Shown here piece after piece: positions 24,774-34,501 of a DNA stretch of 64,000 bases (position 1 is its first letter; every line of letters begins with the position of its first letter). Origin of the DNA: Flavobacterium micromati (GTDB taxonomy: Bacteria; Bacteroidota; Bacteroidia; Flavobacteriales; Flavobacteriaceae); the NCBI RefSeq assembly GCF_900129585.1, contig NZ_FQWF01000003.1:186001-250000 (forward strand), given 5' to 3'. The notes below the pieces were generated by a model. It searched no databases and was not told the DNA's origin. It saw only the letters and a program-made list of their open reading frames with translations. A program made the translations under genes and the position numbers.

Positions 24774-26048
24774 ATGCAACGCGACAAACAAATTTTTGAC
24801 CTTATTCTAGAAGAACAAGAAAGACAAATTCACGGATTAGAACTTATTGCCTCAGAAAACTTTGTAAGTGACGACGTGATGGAAGCAGCTGGTTCAGTGT
24901 TAACTAACAAATATGCTGAAGGATATCCTGGCAAAAGATACTACGGAGGTTGCGAAGTGGTTGATGTTGTGGAGCAAATTGCTATAGATAGAGCCAAAGA
25001 ATTATTTGGTGCTGAATATGCCAATGTGCAACCACACTCGGGATCCCAAGCAAATACTGCAGTTTACCATGCTTGTATTAAACCGGGAGACAAAATCTTA
25101 GGGTTTGATTTAGCTCATGGTGGTCATTTAACCCACGGTTCGCCGGTTAACTTTTCAGGCCGTATTTATACACCTTCGTTTTATGGTGTTGATAAGGAAA
25201 CTGGATTATTGAACTACGATAAAATTCAAGAAATAGCAACTAGAGAACAGCCAAAATTAATTATTGCAGGAGCATCAGCATACTCTCGTGATATGGATTT
25301 TGAGCGTTTTAGAGTTATCGCAGATAGTGTAGGCGCAATTTTATTAGCCGATATTTCTCATCCTGCTGGGCTTATCGCCAAAGGTTTGATGAATGATCCG
25401 TTACCGCATTGCCATATTGTTACCACTACAACACATAAAACATTACGAGGTCCTCGTGGTGGATTAATTATGATGGGTAAAGATTTTCCAAATCCATTTG
25501 GTTTAACAACTCCAAAAGGAGAAATAAGAATGATGTCATCTTTATTAGATTTAGCGGTTTTCCCCGGAAATCAAGGTGGTCCATTAATGCACATCATTGC
25601 TGCTAAAGCTGTCGCTTTTGGTGAAGCATTACAAGATGAATTCTTCACTTATGCTTTGCAATTACAAAAAAATGCAAAAGCTATGGCCGAAGCATTTGTA
25701 AAAAGAAGTTACGAACTTATTTCGGGAGGAACTGACAATCACATGATGTTGATCGATTTAAGAAACAAAAATATTTCTGGAAAAGACGCTGAAAATGCTT
25801 TAGTAAAAGCAGAAATCACAGTAAATAAAAATATGGTTCCATTTGACGATAAATCGCCATTTGTAACTTCTGGAATTCGTGTAGGAACAGCAGCGATTAC
25901 TACTCGCGGACTTGTAGAGGCAGATATGGAAACTATTGTTGAATTAATCGACAGAGTTTTAGTCGATCATACTAATGAAGATGTTATCGAAGCGGTTGCT
26001 AATGAAGTAAACGAAATGATGAGCGATAGATCTATTTTTGTGTATTAA
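24774..26048 (+). CDS. glyA: Serine hydroxymethyltransferase
   Basis: PLP enzyme that interconverts serine and glycine and charges tetrahydrofolate with one-carbon units. It has 424 residues from [10 protein letters not shown]. The PLP-lysine motif [14 protein letters not shown] is intact, as are [15 protein letters not shown] and [14 protein letters not shown] rejected an upstream alternative start (24738) because it overlaps the -7 element and adds residues not found in the family. It is divergent from fahA, and about 110 bases upstream of the MiaE-like gene with an imperfect long inverted repeat between. Confidence 0.97.
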   Translation: MQRDKQIFDLILEEQERQIHGLELIASENFVSDDVMEAAGSVLTNKYAEGYPGKRYYGGCEVVDVVEQIAIDRAKELFGAEYANVQPHSGSQANTAVYHACIKPGDKILGFDLAHGGHLTHGSPVNFSGRIYTPSFYGVDKETGLLNYDKIQEIATREQPKLIIAGASAYSRDMDFERFRVIADSVGAILLADISHPAGLIAKGLMNDPLPHCHIVTTTTHKTLRGPRGGLIMMGKDFPNPFGLTTPKGEIRMMSSLLDLAVFPGNQGGPLMHIIAAKAVAFGEALQDEFFTYALQLQKNAKAMAEAFVKRSYELISGGTDNHMMLIDLRNKNISGKDAENALVKAEITVNKNMVPFDDKSPFVTSGIRVGTAAITTRGLVEADMETIVELIDRVLVDHTNEDVIEAVANEVNEMMSDRSIFVY

Positions 26049-26072
26049 TACATATTAGCATTCAGTTTTAAG

Positions 26073-26137
26073 AGTCGAAAGTTAAAATTAGAAAAGATAG
26101 TTAAGTATTCTTTTCCAATTTTGATTGTCGACTTTTG
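26073..26137. repeat. Imperfect long inverted repeat between glyA and miaE
   Basis: GTCGAAAGTTAAAATTAGAA (26074-26093), continuing AAGA, pairs imperfectly with TCTTTTCCAATTTTGATTG (26109-26127), continuing TCGAC. It could act as a glyA terminator or be a decayed palindromic repeat. Confidence 0.45.
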
Positions 26138-26161
26138 ATTTCAACTAAAAAAATAATAATT

Positions 26162-26755
26162 ATGTCAGTACTAAGATTGAAATTACCAACGGATCCAAGA
26201 TGGGTCAATATTGTAGAAAAAAATATAGAAGAAATATTGACAGATCACGCTTGGTGTGAACAAAAAGCAGCTACCAATGCAATTACTATTATCACAAATA
26301 ACTCAGAGCATCAGGATTTAGTGCAGGATTTATTGGCTCTAGCCAAAGAAGAGCTTGATCATTTTGAACAAGTGCATAATATAATCATCAAACGTGGATT
26401 AAAGTTGGGACGCGAGCGCAAAGACGATTATGTAAATGAACTGTATTTGTACATGAAAAAAAGCGGTAACGGCAGCCGCGTGTCCAGTTTAGTAGAACGA
26501 TTACTTTTTTCGGCTATGATTGAAGCTAGAAGTTGTGAACGTTTCAAAGTGCTTTCTGAAAATATCCAAGATGAAGAATTATCAGTATTTTATCGAGATT
26601 TGATGGAAAGTGAAGCAGGTCATTACACCACTTTTATTACATACGCCAGAAAATACGGAATAGGAATAGACGTAGAAAAAAGATGGAGGGAATGGATTGA
26701 ATATGAAGCATCGATCATTGCAAACTATGGCAAAAGCGAGACAATTCATGGATAA
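26162..26755 (+). CDS. miaE: tRNA 2-methylthio-N6-isopentenyladenosine hydroxylase-like protein
   Basis: Ferritin-like di-iron monooxygenase, 197 residues, that hydroxylates the isopentenyl group of the modified A37 in tRNA. Di-iron ligand motifs are visible: AKEELDHFEQVH near residues 65-76 and ESEAGHYTTF near 150-160, plus RSCERFKVL. It starts MSVLRLKLPTDPRW, as in homologues. A TTG 27 bases upstream is in frame but has no support. It appears monocistronic. The fold and metal motifs are clear; the exact tRNA substrate is taken from the family. Confidence 0.88.
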   Translation: MSVLRLKLPTDPRWVNIVEKNIEEILTDHAWCEQKAATNAITIITNNSEHQDLVQDLLALAKEELDHFEQVHNIIIKRGLKLGRERKDDYVNELYLYMKKSGNGSRVSSLVERLLFSAMIEARSCERFKVLSENIQDEELSVFYRDLMESEAGHYTTFITYARKYGIGIDVEKRWREWIEYEASIIANYGKSETIHG

Positions 26756-27076
26756 TGTATAAGTAATACCTTTTATTTTAAAGATGTCAAAGTCACTCCA
26801 TAATGTAAATTCGATTTACAAGAAATCCCAATTTTGAACTCAAATATCCATTTAATTATATCGAGGAAATAATATCTAAAAAAACGTAAAAAATTATACT
26901 TAAGAATTAACTCTCCTAAATGAGTTACTCAAATCGTCGTTTCAACTTTTTTACTTGTTCAAAAATGTATATTTTAAGTCGGAATTATATAACAATAAAT
27001 CTCTATGGAGCTTGGTTATTTTTTTGTATATTTATTTAAGGACTGACTTCAATTTAATGCCAAAAAAATAGGTAAA
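26756..27076. other. Intergenic region before the exporter operon
   Basis: 321 bases, AT-rich, no gene and no clear promoter motif; I see nothing further in it. Confidence 0.5.
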
Positions 27077-28171
27077 ATGATTTCGAAAATAGCTCTATCA
27101 TTTTTTATTCTAGCTTTTAATTTAACTTCTTGTTCTAAAAAAGAAATAGAAGAAATACAACCTACGATAGGTGAAGTTACTGAAAGCGTTTATGCATCAG
27201 GAGTGATAAAAGCGGAAGGCCAATACACTGTTTACTCTACTGTGAATGGAACATTACAGAAGATCAACGGTAAAGTTGGTCAGTTTATAAATAAAGGACA
27301 AACACTTTTTGAACTAGAAAGTGACAAGGCAGAATTGAATATTGAAAATGCTCGATTGGCTTATCAATTAAATGAAGAAAGTAGTCGATATAACCGAGAT
27401 AAAATTGCGGAGATAGAGCTGAAAGTCCAATCAGCAAAAGATAAATTAGTGTTAGACGAATCCATTTTGAATCGCAATAAAAATGTGATTAAACAAGGCG
27501 GAATTTCAGAGGTTGATTTTGAAAGAATTGAGTTAGCTTACAAAAGTTCCAAAATTAATTATCAATCTACTCAAAAACAGCTGACGCAACTCAAAGCGCA
27601 ATTGAAAAATGATCAAAGTAGAAATTCTAATAATCTAAGGTTAAGTCAAGAGTCCAAAAATGATTTTAATATTAAAAGTGCTTTTTCGGGGCAACTATTT
27701 GATGTCTCAGTAAAAGAAGGAACTTTTATTACTCCTCAAGTGCCGCTAGCTATAATTGGCCAAGCCAATTCTTTTTTATTAGAATTAGAAGTCGATGAAA
27801 ACGACATGGTCCGCGTAAAAATTGGACAAAAAGTAATTGTAACAATGGATAGTTACAAAGGAAAAATTTTTGATGCCAGCATTGATAAAATTTATCCTAT
27901 TATGAATGAGCGTTCGCGTGCTTTTAAAATTGAGGCGCATTTTATAAAACCACCTGAAAAATTATATCCAAATTTAACCGCTGAATCTAATATAATCATC
28001 CAAATAAAAAAAAATGCGATTACGATTCCCAAATCATATTTAGTTGACGGAAAATACGTTTTAGTAAATAAAGACGAGAAGAGAAAAGTAATTACAGGCC
28101 TAAGCGATTATGAAAAAGTTGAAATTTTATCCGGACTAACAGCCGATGAAACGATTTATAAACCTAAATAA
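27077..28171 (+). CDS. HlyD-family periplasmic adaptor lipoprotein
   Basis: Membrane-fusion protein that links an inner-membrane ABC exporter to the outer membrane. It has 364 residues. The N-terminus MISKIALSFFILAFNLTSC is a lipoprotein signal with a lipobox Cys. It is followed by a biotinyl-lipoyl-like half (TVYSTVNGTLQKINGKVGQF), a coiled-coil hairpin (about 95-185), the second lipoyl half and a beta-barrel domain. Its stop overlaps the start of the permease gene (TAATG). The order adaptor-permease-ATPase is that of MacAB/DevBCA-type exporters; the substrate cannot be read. Confidence 0.88.
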   Translation: MISKIALSFFILAFNLTSCSKKEIEEIQPTIGEVTESVYASGVIKAEGQYTVYSTVNGTLQKINGKVGQFINKGQTLFELESDKAELNIENARLAYQLNEESSRYNRDKIAEIELKVQSAKDKLVLDESILNRNKNVIKQGGISEVDFERIELAYKSSKINYQSTQKQLTQLKAQLKNDQSRNSNNLRLSQESKNDFNIKSAFSGQLFDVSVKEGTFITPQVPLAIIGQANSFLLELEVDENDMVRVKIGQKVIVTMDSYKGKIFDASIDKIYPIMNERSRAFKIEAHFIKPPEKLYPNLTAESNIIIQIKKNAITIPKSYLVDGKYVLVNKDEKRKVITGLSDYEKVEILSGLTADETIYKPK

Positions 28172-29427
28172 TGAACACGAAACTTATTTTGAACATTGCA
28201 CTGCATTTGCTCCAAGCACGACTAAAACAAACGATTGTGGCAGCGGTTGGAGTAACGTTTAGTATTGCTATGTTTATTGCTTTAGTAAGTTTTATGAATG
28301 GATTAAATGATTTGTTAGATGGATTGATGTTAAACCGGACACCGCATGTGTTGTTGTACAACGAGATCAAACCTTCTAAAATTCAACCTATTTTTTTAGC
28401 GGAAGATTTTAAAAGTAAAACTAATTTTGTTCATTCTATCAAGCCAAAAGATATTGGAAAATCTATTTACGATAGCCAAACAATTATCTCGGTTTTAAAA
28501 AAGGATGAACGAATAATAGACGTTGCGCCAAAGGTAACATTGCCTGTTTTTTTTAATTCAGGAACTATAGAAATTTCAGGAATAATAAACGGTATTGATG
28601 TTTTGCCAGAAGAAAAATTATTTAATATTAGTGATTATATTATACAGGGGAAAATTGCCGATTTGCTACAAAATAACAGTATCATAATTGGAAAAGGTTT
28701 AGCAGACAAAATGTTGCTTACTCTGGGCGATATTATTAAAATTACAACTTCTAAAGGAAACTTGGCATCGCTAAAAATTGTTGGAATTTCTGAAATTGGA
28801 ATAGCAGAAATTGATAATACAATGAGCTATACTTCATTAGTTACGGCCCAAAAAATATTAGGTGAGCCTACAAATTACATTACTGATATTCAGTTAAAAT
28901 TATTTGATATAACGTCAGCTCCGGCTATTGCAAAAGAATTTAAGGATAAATTTAATGTTGATACCATTGACTATCAAAGTGCAAATTCTCAGTTTGAAAC
29001 TGGAAGTTCAGTGCGGAGTATTATTTCTTATGCGGTGGGATTTGTACTTTTGATTGTGGCTGGATTTGGAATTTATAATATTCTAAACATGATGATTTAT
29101 GAAAAAATGGACAGTATTGCGATACTCAAAGCAACTGGATTTTCTGGGAATGATGTGAAGTGGATTTTTATTTCATTATCAATTATTATTGGATTGGTGG
29201 GTGGAATTTTTGGCTTAATCTTTGGCTACGCTTTTTCAGCACTAATAGATAATATACCGTTCAATACTACTTCGTTGCCCACAATAACCACCTATCCTAT
29301 AAACTACAATCCAATGTTTTATTTTATTGGGATTACTTTTGCATTATTTACAACAATCATTGCCGGACTTTTCCCAGCGCTAAAGGCTAGTAAGGTCGAC
29401 CCGGTTGCAATTATTAGAGGAAAATAA
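28171..29427 (+). CDS. FtsX/MacB-type ABC exporter permease
   Basis: Inner-membrane permease of 418 residues: one N-terminal transmembrane helix (about 10-45), a large periplasmic domain (about 50-275), then three helices (near 285-310, 330-360 and 380-400). This is the MacB/LolC topology without a fused ATPase. The C-terminal region holds the typical GLFPALKASKVDPVAIIRGK ending. The ATPase is encoded next, two bases downstream, and the adaptor overlaps upstream, so all three are translationally coupled. Probable substrates are a lipid, peptide or toxic compound; none is indicated. Confidence 0.9.
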   Translation: MNTKLILNIALHLLQARLKQTIVAAVGVTFSIAMFIALVSFMNGLNDLLDGLMLNRTPHVLLYNEIKPSKIQPIFLAEDFKSKTNFVHSIKPKDIGKSIYDSQTIISVLKKDERIIDVAPKVTLPVFFNSGTIEISGIINGIDVLPEEKLFNISDYIIQGKIADLLQNNSIIIGKGLADKMLLTLGDIIKITTSKGNLASLKIVGISEIGIAEIDNTMSYTSLVTAQKILGEPTNYITDIQLKLFDITSAPAIAKEFKDKFNVDTIDYQSANSQFETGSSVRSIISYAVGFVLLIVAGFGIYNILNMMIYEKMDSIAILKATGFSGNDVKWIFISLSIIIGLVGGIFGLIFGYAFSALIDNIPFNTTSLPTITTYPINYNPMFYFIGITFALFTTIIAGLFPALKASKVDPVAIIRGK

Positions 29428-29429
29428 TA

Positions 29430-30110
29430 ATGGAAAAAAGCGCTATTTTACAAACCGTAGGTTTAAGTAAATATTTTTACGATCCAGTAAAATTTAAAGT
29501 TTTGAACGAAATTGACCTTTCAATAAAACACGGTGAATTTGTTTCAATAATAGGTAAATCGGGATGTGGAAAATCAACATTGTTGTATTTATTATCTACA
29601 ATGGACACGGATTATGAGGGACAAATATTGATTGATGACGAATTGATGACTGGTAAAACTGATAGGGAATTAGCAATTATTAGAAATGAAAAAATAGGCT
29701 TCGTTTTTCAATTTCATTATCTTTTAGCTGAATACAGCGTGCTAAAAAATGTAATGCTCCCCGGAATGAAGTTAGGTAAATATTCTAACGCGGAACTAGA
29801 ACATCGTGCAATGGAACATCTAAAAACGCTAGATATGGGAGATCAAGCGCTCAAAATGACAAATCAGTTAAGTGGTGGACAAAAACAGCGAGTTGCAATT
29901 GCTCGAGCATTAATTAACGATCCCGTATTGATTATGGGCGATGAGCCTACAGGAAATTTGGATAAGAAAAACAGCGACTTAGTTTTTGATATTTTTAAGA
30001 AATTGACACAAGTTGAAAATCAAACATTACTAGTTGTTACGCATGACACTGATTTTGCAGAAAGAACTCAAAGAATAATTACGATGGAAGATGGGAAAAT
30101 AATTTCCTAA
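29430..30110 (+). CDS. ABC transporter ATPase (LolD/MacB type)
   Basis: A 226-residue nucleotide-binding subunit for the upstream permease. Walker [10 protein letters not shown] near residue 43, Q-loop in [16 protein letters not shown], signature [15 protein letters not shown], Walker [14 protein letters not shown] and the H-loop His in VVTHDTDFA are all intact. The family is that of the MacB/LolD/FtsE ATPases. Its stop codon (30108-30110) is directly adjacent to the stop codon of the convergent pentapeptide gene, leaving no room for a terminator between the two. Confidence 0.95.
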   Translation: MEKSAILQTVGLSKYFYDPVKFKVLNEIDLSIKHGEFVSIIGKSGCGKSTLLYLLSTMDTDYEGQILIDDELMTGKTDRELAIIRNEKIGFVFQFHYLLAEYSVLKNVMLPGMKLGKYSNAELEHRAMEHLKTLDMGDQALKMTNQLSGGQKQRVAIARALINDPVLIMGDEPTGNLDKKNSDLVFDIFKKLTQVENQTLLVVTHDTDFAERTQRIITMEDGKIIS

Positions 30111-30680
30111 TTATTGAACTATAATATCGTGTTTATAAAGCAAACCTTTGACGCCTTCTAATGAGAAAACGGCTTTCTTTATTTTAGTTTTCGTTGGATC
30201 AATGGTATAGTTTCGACTCGTTTGGAAATTAGCTTTATTGGCTATTGCTTTTGCAAATTCGGCGCGGTATAAATCACAATTATCAAATACGACTTCGGTT
30301 AAGTCTGTGCTCATAAAATCGACTGCAATCAAACTGCAATTTGTAAAAGAGGTTCTTTTTATTTTTAGAGTGTAAAATTTGGAGAAATCCAAAACACAAT
30401 TATTGAAAGCAATTTCAAAGATTAATTTATCACACATTGCAAAATTAACATCTTTGATTTCACAATGGTTAAAAATCACGGTTCTAAACGCAACGTAATT
30501 AATTTTGGCTTCACTAAAAATACAGTTGTTGAAAGTGCAATCAATAAAAGTTACTGCGACAAAAACGCATTGCGAGAAATTGCAATTTGAAAATGTGCAG
30601 CATTCATACTCCTTAAAGTTTGCTTCTTGCTGCGTAAAAGTGGTATTGTTATACTCAATATCGACAAAATATTCTGGCAT
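30111..30680 (-). CDS. Pentapeptide-repeat protein
   Basis: A 189-residue protein built of A(D/N)LXX-like pentapeptides, for example CTFSNCNFSQCVF, TFIDCTFNNCIFSEA and VVFDNCDLYRAEF. Such repeats form a right-handed quadrilateral beta-helix. The end (VFSLEGVKGLLYKHDIIV) is the C-terminal cap found in Qnr-like and related single-domain members. Qnr proteins protect DNA gyrase, but most chromosomal members have no known role, so I do not assign resistance. It is unusually rich in Cys. It is convergent with the exporter ATPase with no gap. Confidence 0.88.
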   Translation of the reverse strand: MPEYFVDIEYNNTTFTQQEANFKEYECCTFSNCNFSQCVFVAVTFIDCTFNNCIFSEAKINYVAFRTVIFNHCEIKDVNFAMCDKLIFEIAFNNCVLDFSKFYTLKIKRTSFTNCSLIAVDFMSTDLTEVVFDNCDLYRAEFAKAIANKANFQTSRNYTIDPTKTKIKKAVFSLEGVKGLLYKHDIIVQ

Positions 30681-30779
30681 TTATAACAGTTATAGTTTAA
30701 TTGTAGTAAGCATTGATAAGCTGGAAATAAAAGTCAAAAAAGCTACTAAATTTTTTAGAAATAGTACTTTAATTAAATT

Positions 30780-31214
30780 TTATACGCGCTCGTAATCACC
30801 TTTCCAGTATTGAATTGATTTTTTAATCTTGTCTCCCGATAAATTTTTAGTTAGCACTTGTTGAACAAGCTCTTCGAGTTCAATATCAGCAGCAAATCGC
30901 AAAGCAAATAGCTGATCATCATTGAGTTGCTCTTCAATATCTTCCAATTTTTTTCCTGTTACAGCTAGGTATCGGTATCTTAATTCTAGGCGCACAATTC
31001 TATTTTGTAATGTCAACGCATAATGCTGTCGAAGCATAAATGCTAAGCAAAAAAGTATAATAAAAATAGCGCTAATAAATGACCACAGAATCACGTCTTT
31101 TGTGGTAAAAGCAAAAAATACGCTGAATGACAAAAAGGCAATAATTATTGGATAGTAGACAAAATGATGTGGCGGGTAAAAGCGAATGTGGTTTTTATAA
31201 GATTGCGTTTTCAT
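30780..31214 (-). CDS. DUF6526 family membrane protein
   Basis: A 144-residue protein starting MKTQSYKNHIRFYPPHHFV. Two adjacent hydrophobic segments (about residues 20-40 and 47-67) form a membrane hairpin. The cytoplasmic-looking C-terminal half is charged and helical (YRYLAVTGKKLEDIEEQLNDDQ, and QVLTKNLSGDKIKKSIQYW). The arrangement matches DUF6526 proteins found widely in Flavobacteriia; function unknown. I chose the ATG at 31214 because the upstream extension is unlike the family. Confidence 0.75.
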   Translation of the reverse strand: MKTQSYKNHIRFYPPHHFVYYPIIIAFLSFSVFFAFTTKDVILWSFISAIFIILFCLAFMLRQHYALTLQNRIVRLELRYRYLAVTGKKLEDIEEQLNDDQLFALRFAADIELEELVQQVLTKNLSGDKIKKSIQYWKGDYERV

Positions 31215-31726
31215 CAGAATTTTTTTTAAAGGTACAGTAAAACCATCAGTTTGAAGTGCATGTAGTATTTTATAAATAAAACAAAAATTTAAAGCGCTTT
31301 TTGTAGGTAAGACAATGCCTGGCATTACTATTTTAATTTGAGAATATTAGAGATTTTTAATCAATTTATTACAAAATAAAAAGATAAATAATATTTATTT
31401 TTGTTTCATAATTTACATTTATAACAGTAAAAATATTACTAAAACGAATTTCATCGATAATATTTGCTTTACAAGGAAAAGAAAAGTATTACTAATATTT
31501 TTTGCTTTCTTTTGCTTCATATTCTGTTCATAATTTACCCGCTGACTTGTAAGCTGAATCATTTTTTACAAGATTACAATTGCACTTTAATATTTATTTG
31601 GAACAAAAATTTTCGTCTCAAAACAATATAAAATTACCATTTGTATTTCTCAGTTTTAACGAAATGGCTTGTTATGGAATGACATATTACAACAAAAAAC
31701 AAACTAAAAAAAACAAAAAAAAACAA
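31215..31726. other. Intergenic region before the exported Ppx-like gene
   Basis: 512 bases, no convincing gene. TATTTTTG at 31396-31403 matches a -7 element, but it lies over 320 bases before the next ATG. An A-rich stretch with several ACAAA units precedes the start codon. Confidence 0.45.
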
Positions 31727-32803
31727 ATGAAATTAAAATTACATTTTTTGATAGGCTTACTGTCAGTACTATTTACTACTTCTGTGTGTGCAGCAGCTGA
31801 AACTTCAATTTATGGAGGTATTGAAATAGGGAGTAAAGGGATTAAAATGACCGTGCTAGATGTTGACAATATCAAGAAAGGGAAGTACACTATTAAGTTA
31901 TTCTGGACTGAAAACATTGGTATCGCAAAAGGAATTGCAAAAGACGGAAATTTAGCTAAAGAAGATATTGATAAAACTGTTGCAACAGTTCTTGCAAACT
32001 ATACAAAAATGCTTAATGAATTTAAAATTGCGAATGAAAATATTTTTATTGTTGGATCATCAGGAGTTGCGATGGCAAAAAACACGCAATTACTGGCCGA
32101 TAAAATTTATTTAGCAACCACTAAAACGTTAGAGTTTATTGATGCACAAACTGAGGGAAAAATGTTATTAAAGGGATGTGTACCTCCGCAAGAATATTCA
32201 GACTCAGTAATTTTAGACATAGGTGGTGGCAATACTAAAGGTGGTTACGTTGATGTGCGCAATAATGATGTTTTTGTGTTTTTTCCATTGAGTGTAAATT
32301 ATGGCACTATCACATTAACAGAGGCTGTGATAAAAAATACAAAGAAAGACGATTTATCAGAATTTAAAGAAAAGTCATTTGGATTTCTACCTATTTTAAG
32401 AAAGCAAATAGATGCGATGTATGCCTCAAATCCAGAAGCTTTAGATAAAAAGAAAGTTTTCATGTCTGGTGGAGCAGTGTGGGCATTTTACACGCTATAT
32501 AATGGAGTGGCAAAATCAAGTTTTAGTAAATTTACGATAGAAAATGTACTTGACTATGATGCGGTTTTAAAAAATAATTTTGGAAAGTTTGAAGAATTAG
32601 CTAAGACCGATAAAGAAATAGAAACGGTGCTTAAAACATACTCGCAAAAATATTTGATATCGGGAAGTAATATGCTGCTAGTAACTCTTGAGGCAATTCC
32701 AGACATAAATAATAAAAAGCTTTTTTTCGCCAAAGAAGGTCAAATAGCGTGGTTAGTAACCTACATTGCTGAAAGATCTAAAACGGTTAAAAAAATCTGG
32801 TAA
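31727..32803 (+). CDS. Exported Ppx/GppA-like (ASKHA fold) protein
   Basis: A 358-residue protein. Residues 1-25 (MKLKLHFLIGLLSVLFTTSV...) look like a Sec signal peptide ending near CAAAE. The mature part resembles the exopolyphosphatase/GppA phosphatase group: phosphate-1-like YGGIEIGSKGIKMTVLDV, phosphate-2-like VILDIGGGNTKGGYVD, and VFMSGGAVW. This nucleotide or polyphosphate-binding fold is normally cytoplasmic, so an exported member is unusual. The ATG at 31727 is chosen because it gives the signal peptide directly; the long in-frame upstream extension is low-complexity. The substrate is not known. Confidence 0.7.
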   Translation: MKLKLHFLIGLLSVLFTTSVCAAAETSIYGGIEIGSKGIKMTVLDVDNIKKGKYTIKLFWTENIGIAKGIAKDGNLAKEDIDKTVATVLANYTKMLNEFKIANENIFIVGSSGVAMAKNTQLLADKIYLATTKTLEFIDAQTEGKMLLKGCVPPQEYSDSVILDIGGGNTKGGYVDVRNNDVFVFFPLSVNYGTITLTEAVIKNTKKDDLSEFKEKSFGFLPILRKQIDAMYASNPEALDKKKVFMSGGAVWAFYTLYNGVAKSSFSKFTIENVLDYDAVLKNNFGKFEELAKTDKEIETVLKTYSQKYLISGSNMLLVTLEAIPDINNKKLFFAKEGQIAWLVTYIAERSKTVKKIW

Positions 32804-33419
32804 ATAACGTTATCCATATATTTTTAATACTTAAAAAAAATCGTTGTATACTTTGATTTTTGCATCGATTTCTGTTTTTTTAAAACAAGTATGTTTTTAT
32901 AAATTAAATAAGCTAAAAAGTTTTTAAACAGATAATTTTTCACCGTTATTTAAATGTTTACAAACGGTGAAGGGAATCATAGATCACCTACTTTTTTAAT
33001 GATAAATCTCAACTTTAGCTTTGGTAAAGGGAATTTTACTTAATCGTATAAAAATTTATCGTCCGTCCATGATTAAAATAGGTTTGTAAGTCACGAGGCA
33101 CAAGCGCACAAAATCAGAATTTATAAATTTTAGCTTTTTTATAAATGACCTAATTATAATCTTTAAGATCTGTAACTCTAGTGTTATTAAACATATTTTT
33201 TAGGTTTGGCAGAATATCGTAGTTGTTGTTTAAAAAAATACATTGGTCATGACAGCTCCTAACTTTAGTTGATTTATCTAAATGGTCGAGTAAATTATTT
33301 GTTGTATTAATTGTTTTCTATCAAAATAACCAGAATAAATTAAAGAAATATTATCGAAGAAGAGACAGCAAAAATTCAAGAATTTCGTAATTTTAGTAAA
33401 AATTTAAAATTTAAAAATC
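32804..33419. other. 616-base intergenic region
   Basis: No gene seen. It contains a hairpin CACCGTT...AACGGTG at 32941-32969 (15-base loop) and a CACGAGGCACAAGCGCACAAA sequence near 33092 that resembles the repeat at 14848. The rest is AT-rich. Confidence 0.5.
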
Positions 33420-34463
33420 ATGATAGCAACGAAAGGATACGCGGTTGAAGATAAAAAAACAGATCTAGCGCCATGGAATTTTGAAAGAAGAGAAGTAGGA
33501 CCGCACGACGTACAATTTGATATTCAATTTTGTGGTGTTTGTCACAGTGACTTACACCAAATAAAAGACGATTGGGGAGGATCAATTTATCCAATGGTTC
33601 CAGGTCACGAAATTGTTGGAAAAGTTGTTAAAGTGGGGAGTCATGTCAAGAAGTTTAAGATTGGTGATCTCGCTGGGACAGGATGTTTAGTCGATTCTTG
33701 TAGAACATGCGAAAATTGTAAGGAAGGATTAGAGCAATTTTGTTTAAAGGGAAGCACAGCAACTTATAACGCTCTTGAGCAAGATGGAAAGACACCAACT
33801 TATGGTGGATATTCGAATACAATTGTGGTGCATGAAGATTTTGTGCTTCACATATCTGATAAATTAGACTTAGCGGCTGTCGCTCCATTGCTTTGCGCAG
33901 GAATAACAACGTATTCGCCGTTGAGACATTGGAAAGTTGGAAAAGGACACAAATTAGCAGTTTTAGGCTTAGGAGGTTTAGGCCACATGGCAGTGAAATT
34001 TGGAGTTGCTTTTGGGGCAGAAGTCACCGTACTAAGTACATCTCCTGACAAAGAAGTCGATGCTAAGAAATTAGGTGCTCATAAATTTATTGTCACTAAA
34101 GATGCCAAACAACTTAAAGGTGCTGCTGGCTACTTTGATTTTATTTTGGATACCGTTTCAGCGCCACATGATTTGAATTTATATCTTTCTTTATTAGGTG
34201 TAAATGGAGTTCATATATGTGTGGGAGTTCCTCCAACGCCTTATGAGATTCATGCATTCAGTTTAATAGGAGGAAGAAAAAGTTTAGCAGGTTCATTGAT
34301 TGGTGGATTACCAGAAACTCAGGAAATGCTGGACTACTGCGCAGAACATGACATTGTTTCAGATATCGAAATGATTGATATTGAAAATGTGCATAATGCT
34401 TATGATCGAATGATAAAAGGAGATGTGCGCTATCGTTTTGTAATTGATATGGCAACTTTGTAA
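33420..34463 (+). CDS. Zinc-dependent alcohol dehydrogenase (YahK/CAD type)
   Basis: Medium-chain dehydrogenase of 347 residues, NAD(P)-dependent. Catalytic zinc ligands lie in CGVCHSDLH and PGHEIVG. The structural zinc cluster is CRTCENCKEGLEQFC. The nucleotide-binding GLGGLGHMAVKF follows near residue 180. It fits the cinnamyl-alcohol/aldehyde reductase subgroup that reduces a broad range of aldehydes. It stands alone, upstream of and convergent with the response-regulator pseudogene. Motifs are complete. The physiological aldehyde is unknown. Confidence 0.93.
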   Translation: MIATKGYAVEDKKTDLAPWNFERREVGPHDVQFDIQFCGVCHSDLHQIKDDWGGSIYPMVPGHEIVGKVVKVGSHVKKFKIGDLAGTGCLVDSCRTCENCKEGLEQFCLKGSTATYNALEQDGKTPTYGGYSNTIVVHEDFVLHISDKLDLAAVAPLLCAGITTYSPLRHWKVGKGHKLAVLGLGGLGHMAVKFGVAFGAEVTVLSTSPDKEVDAKKLGAHKFIVTKDAKQLKGAAGYFDFILDTVSAPHDLNLYLSLLGVNGVHICVGVPPTPYEIHAFSLIGGRKSLAGSLIGGLPETQEMLDYCAEHDIVSDIEMIDIENVHNAYDRMIKGDVRYRFVIDMATL

Positions 34464-34501
34464 CAATAAAATATTTTTAATGTGCATAAAAAAACTGCAA
34501 G

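Noticed and set aside
30111-30680. Quinolone-resistance Qnr protein
   Set aside because: It is a pentapeptide-repeat protein, but Qnr-specific features and resistance context are not seen.
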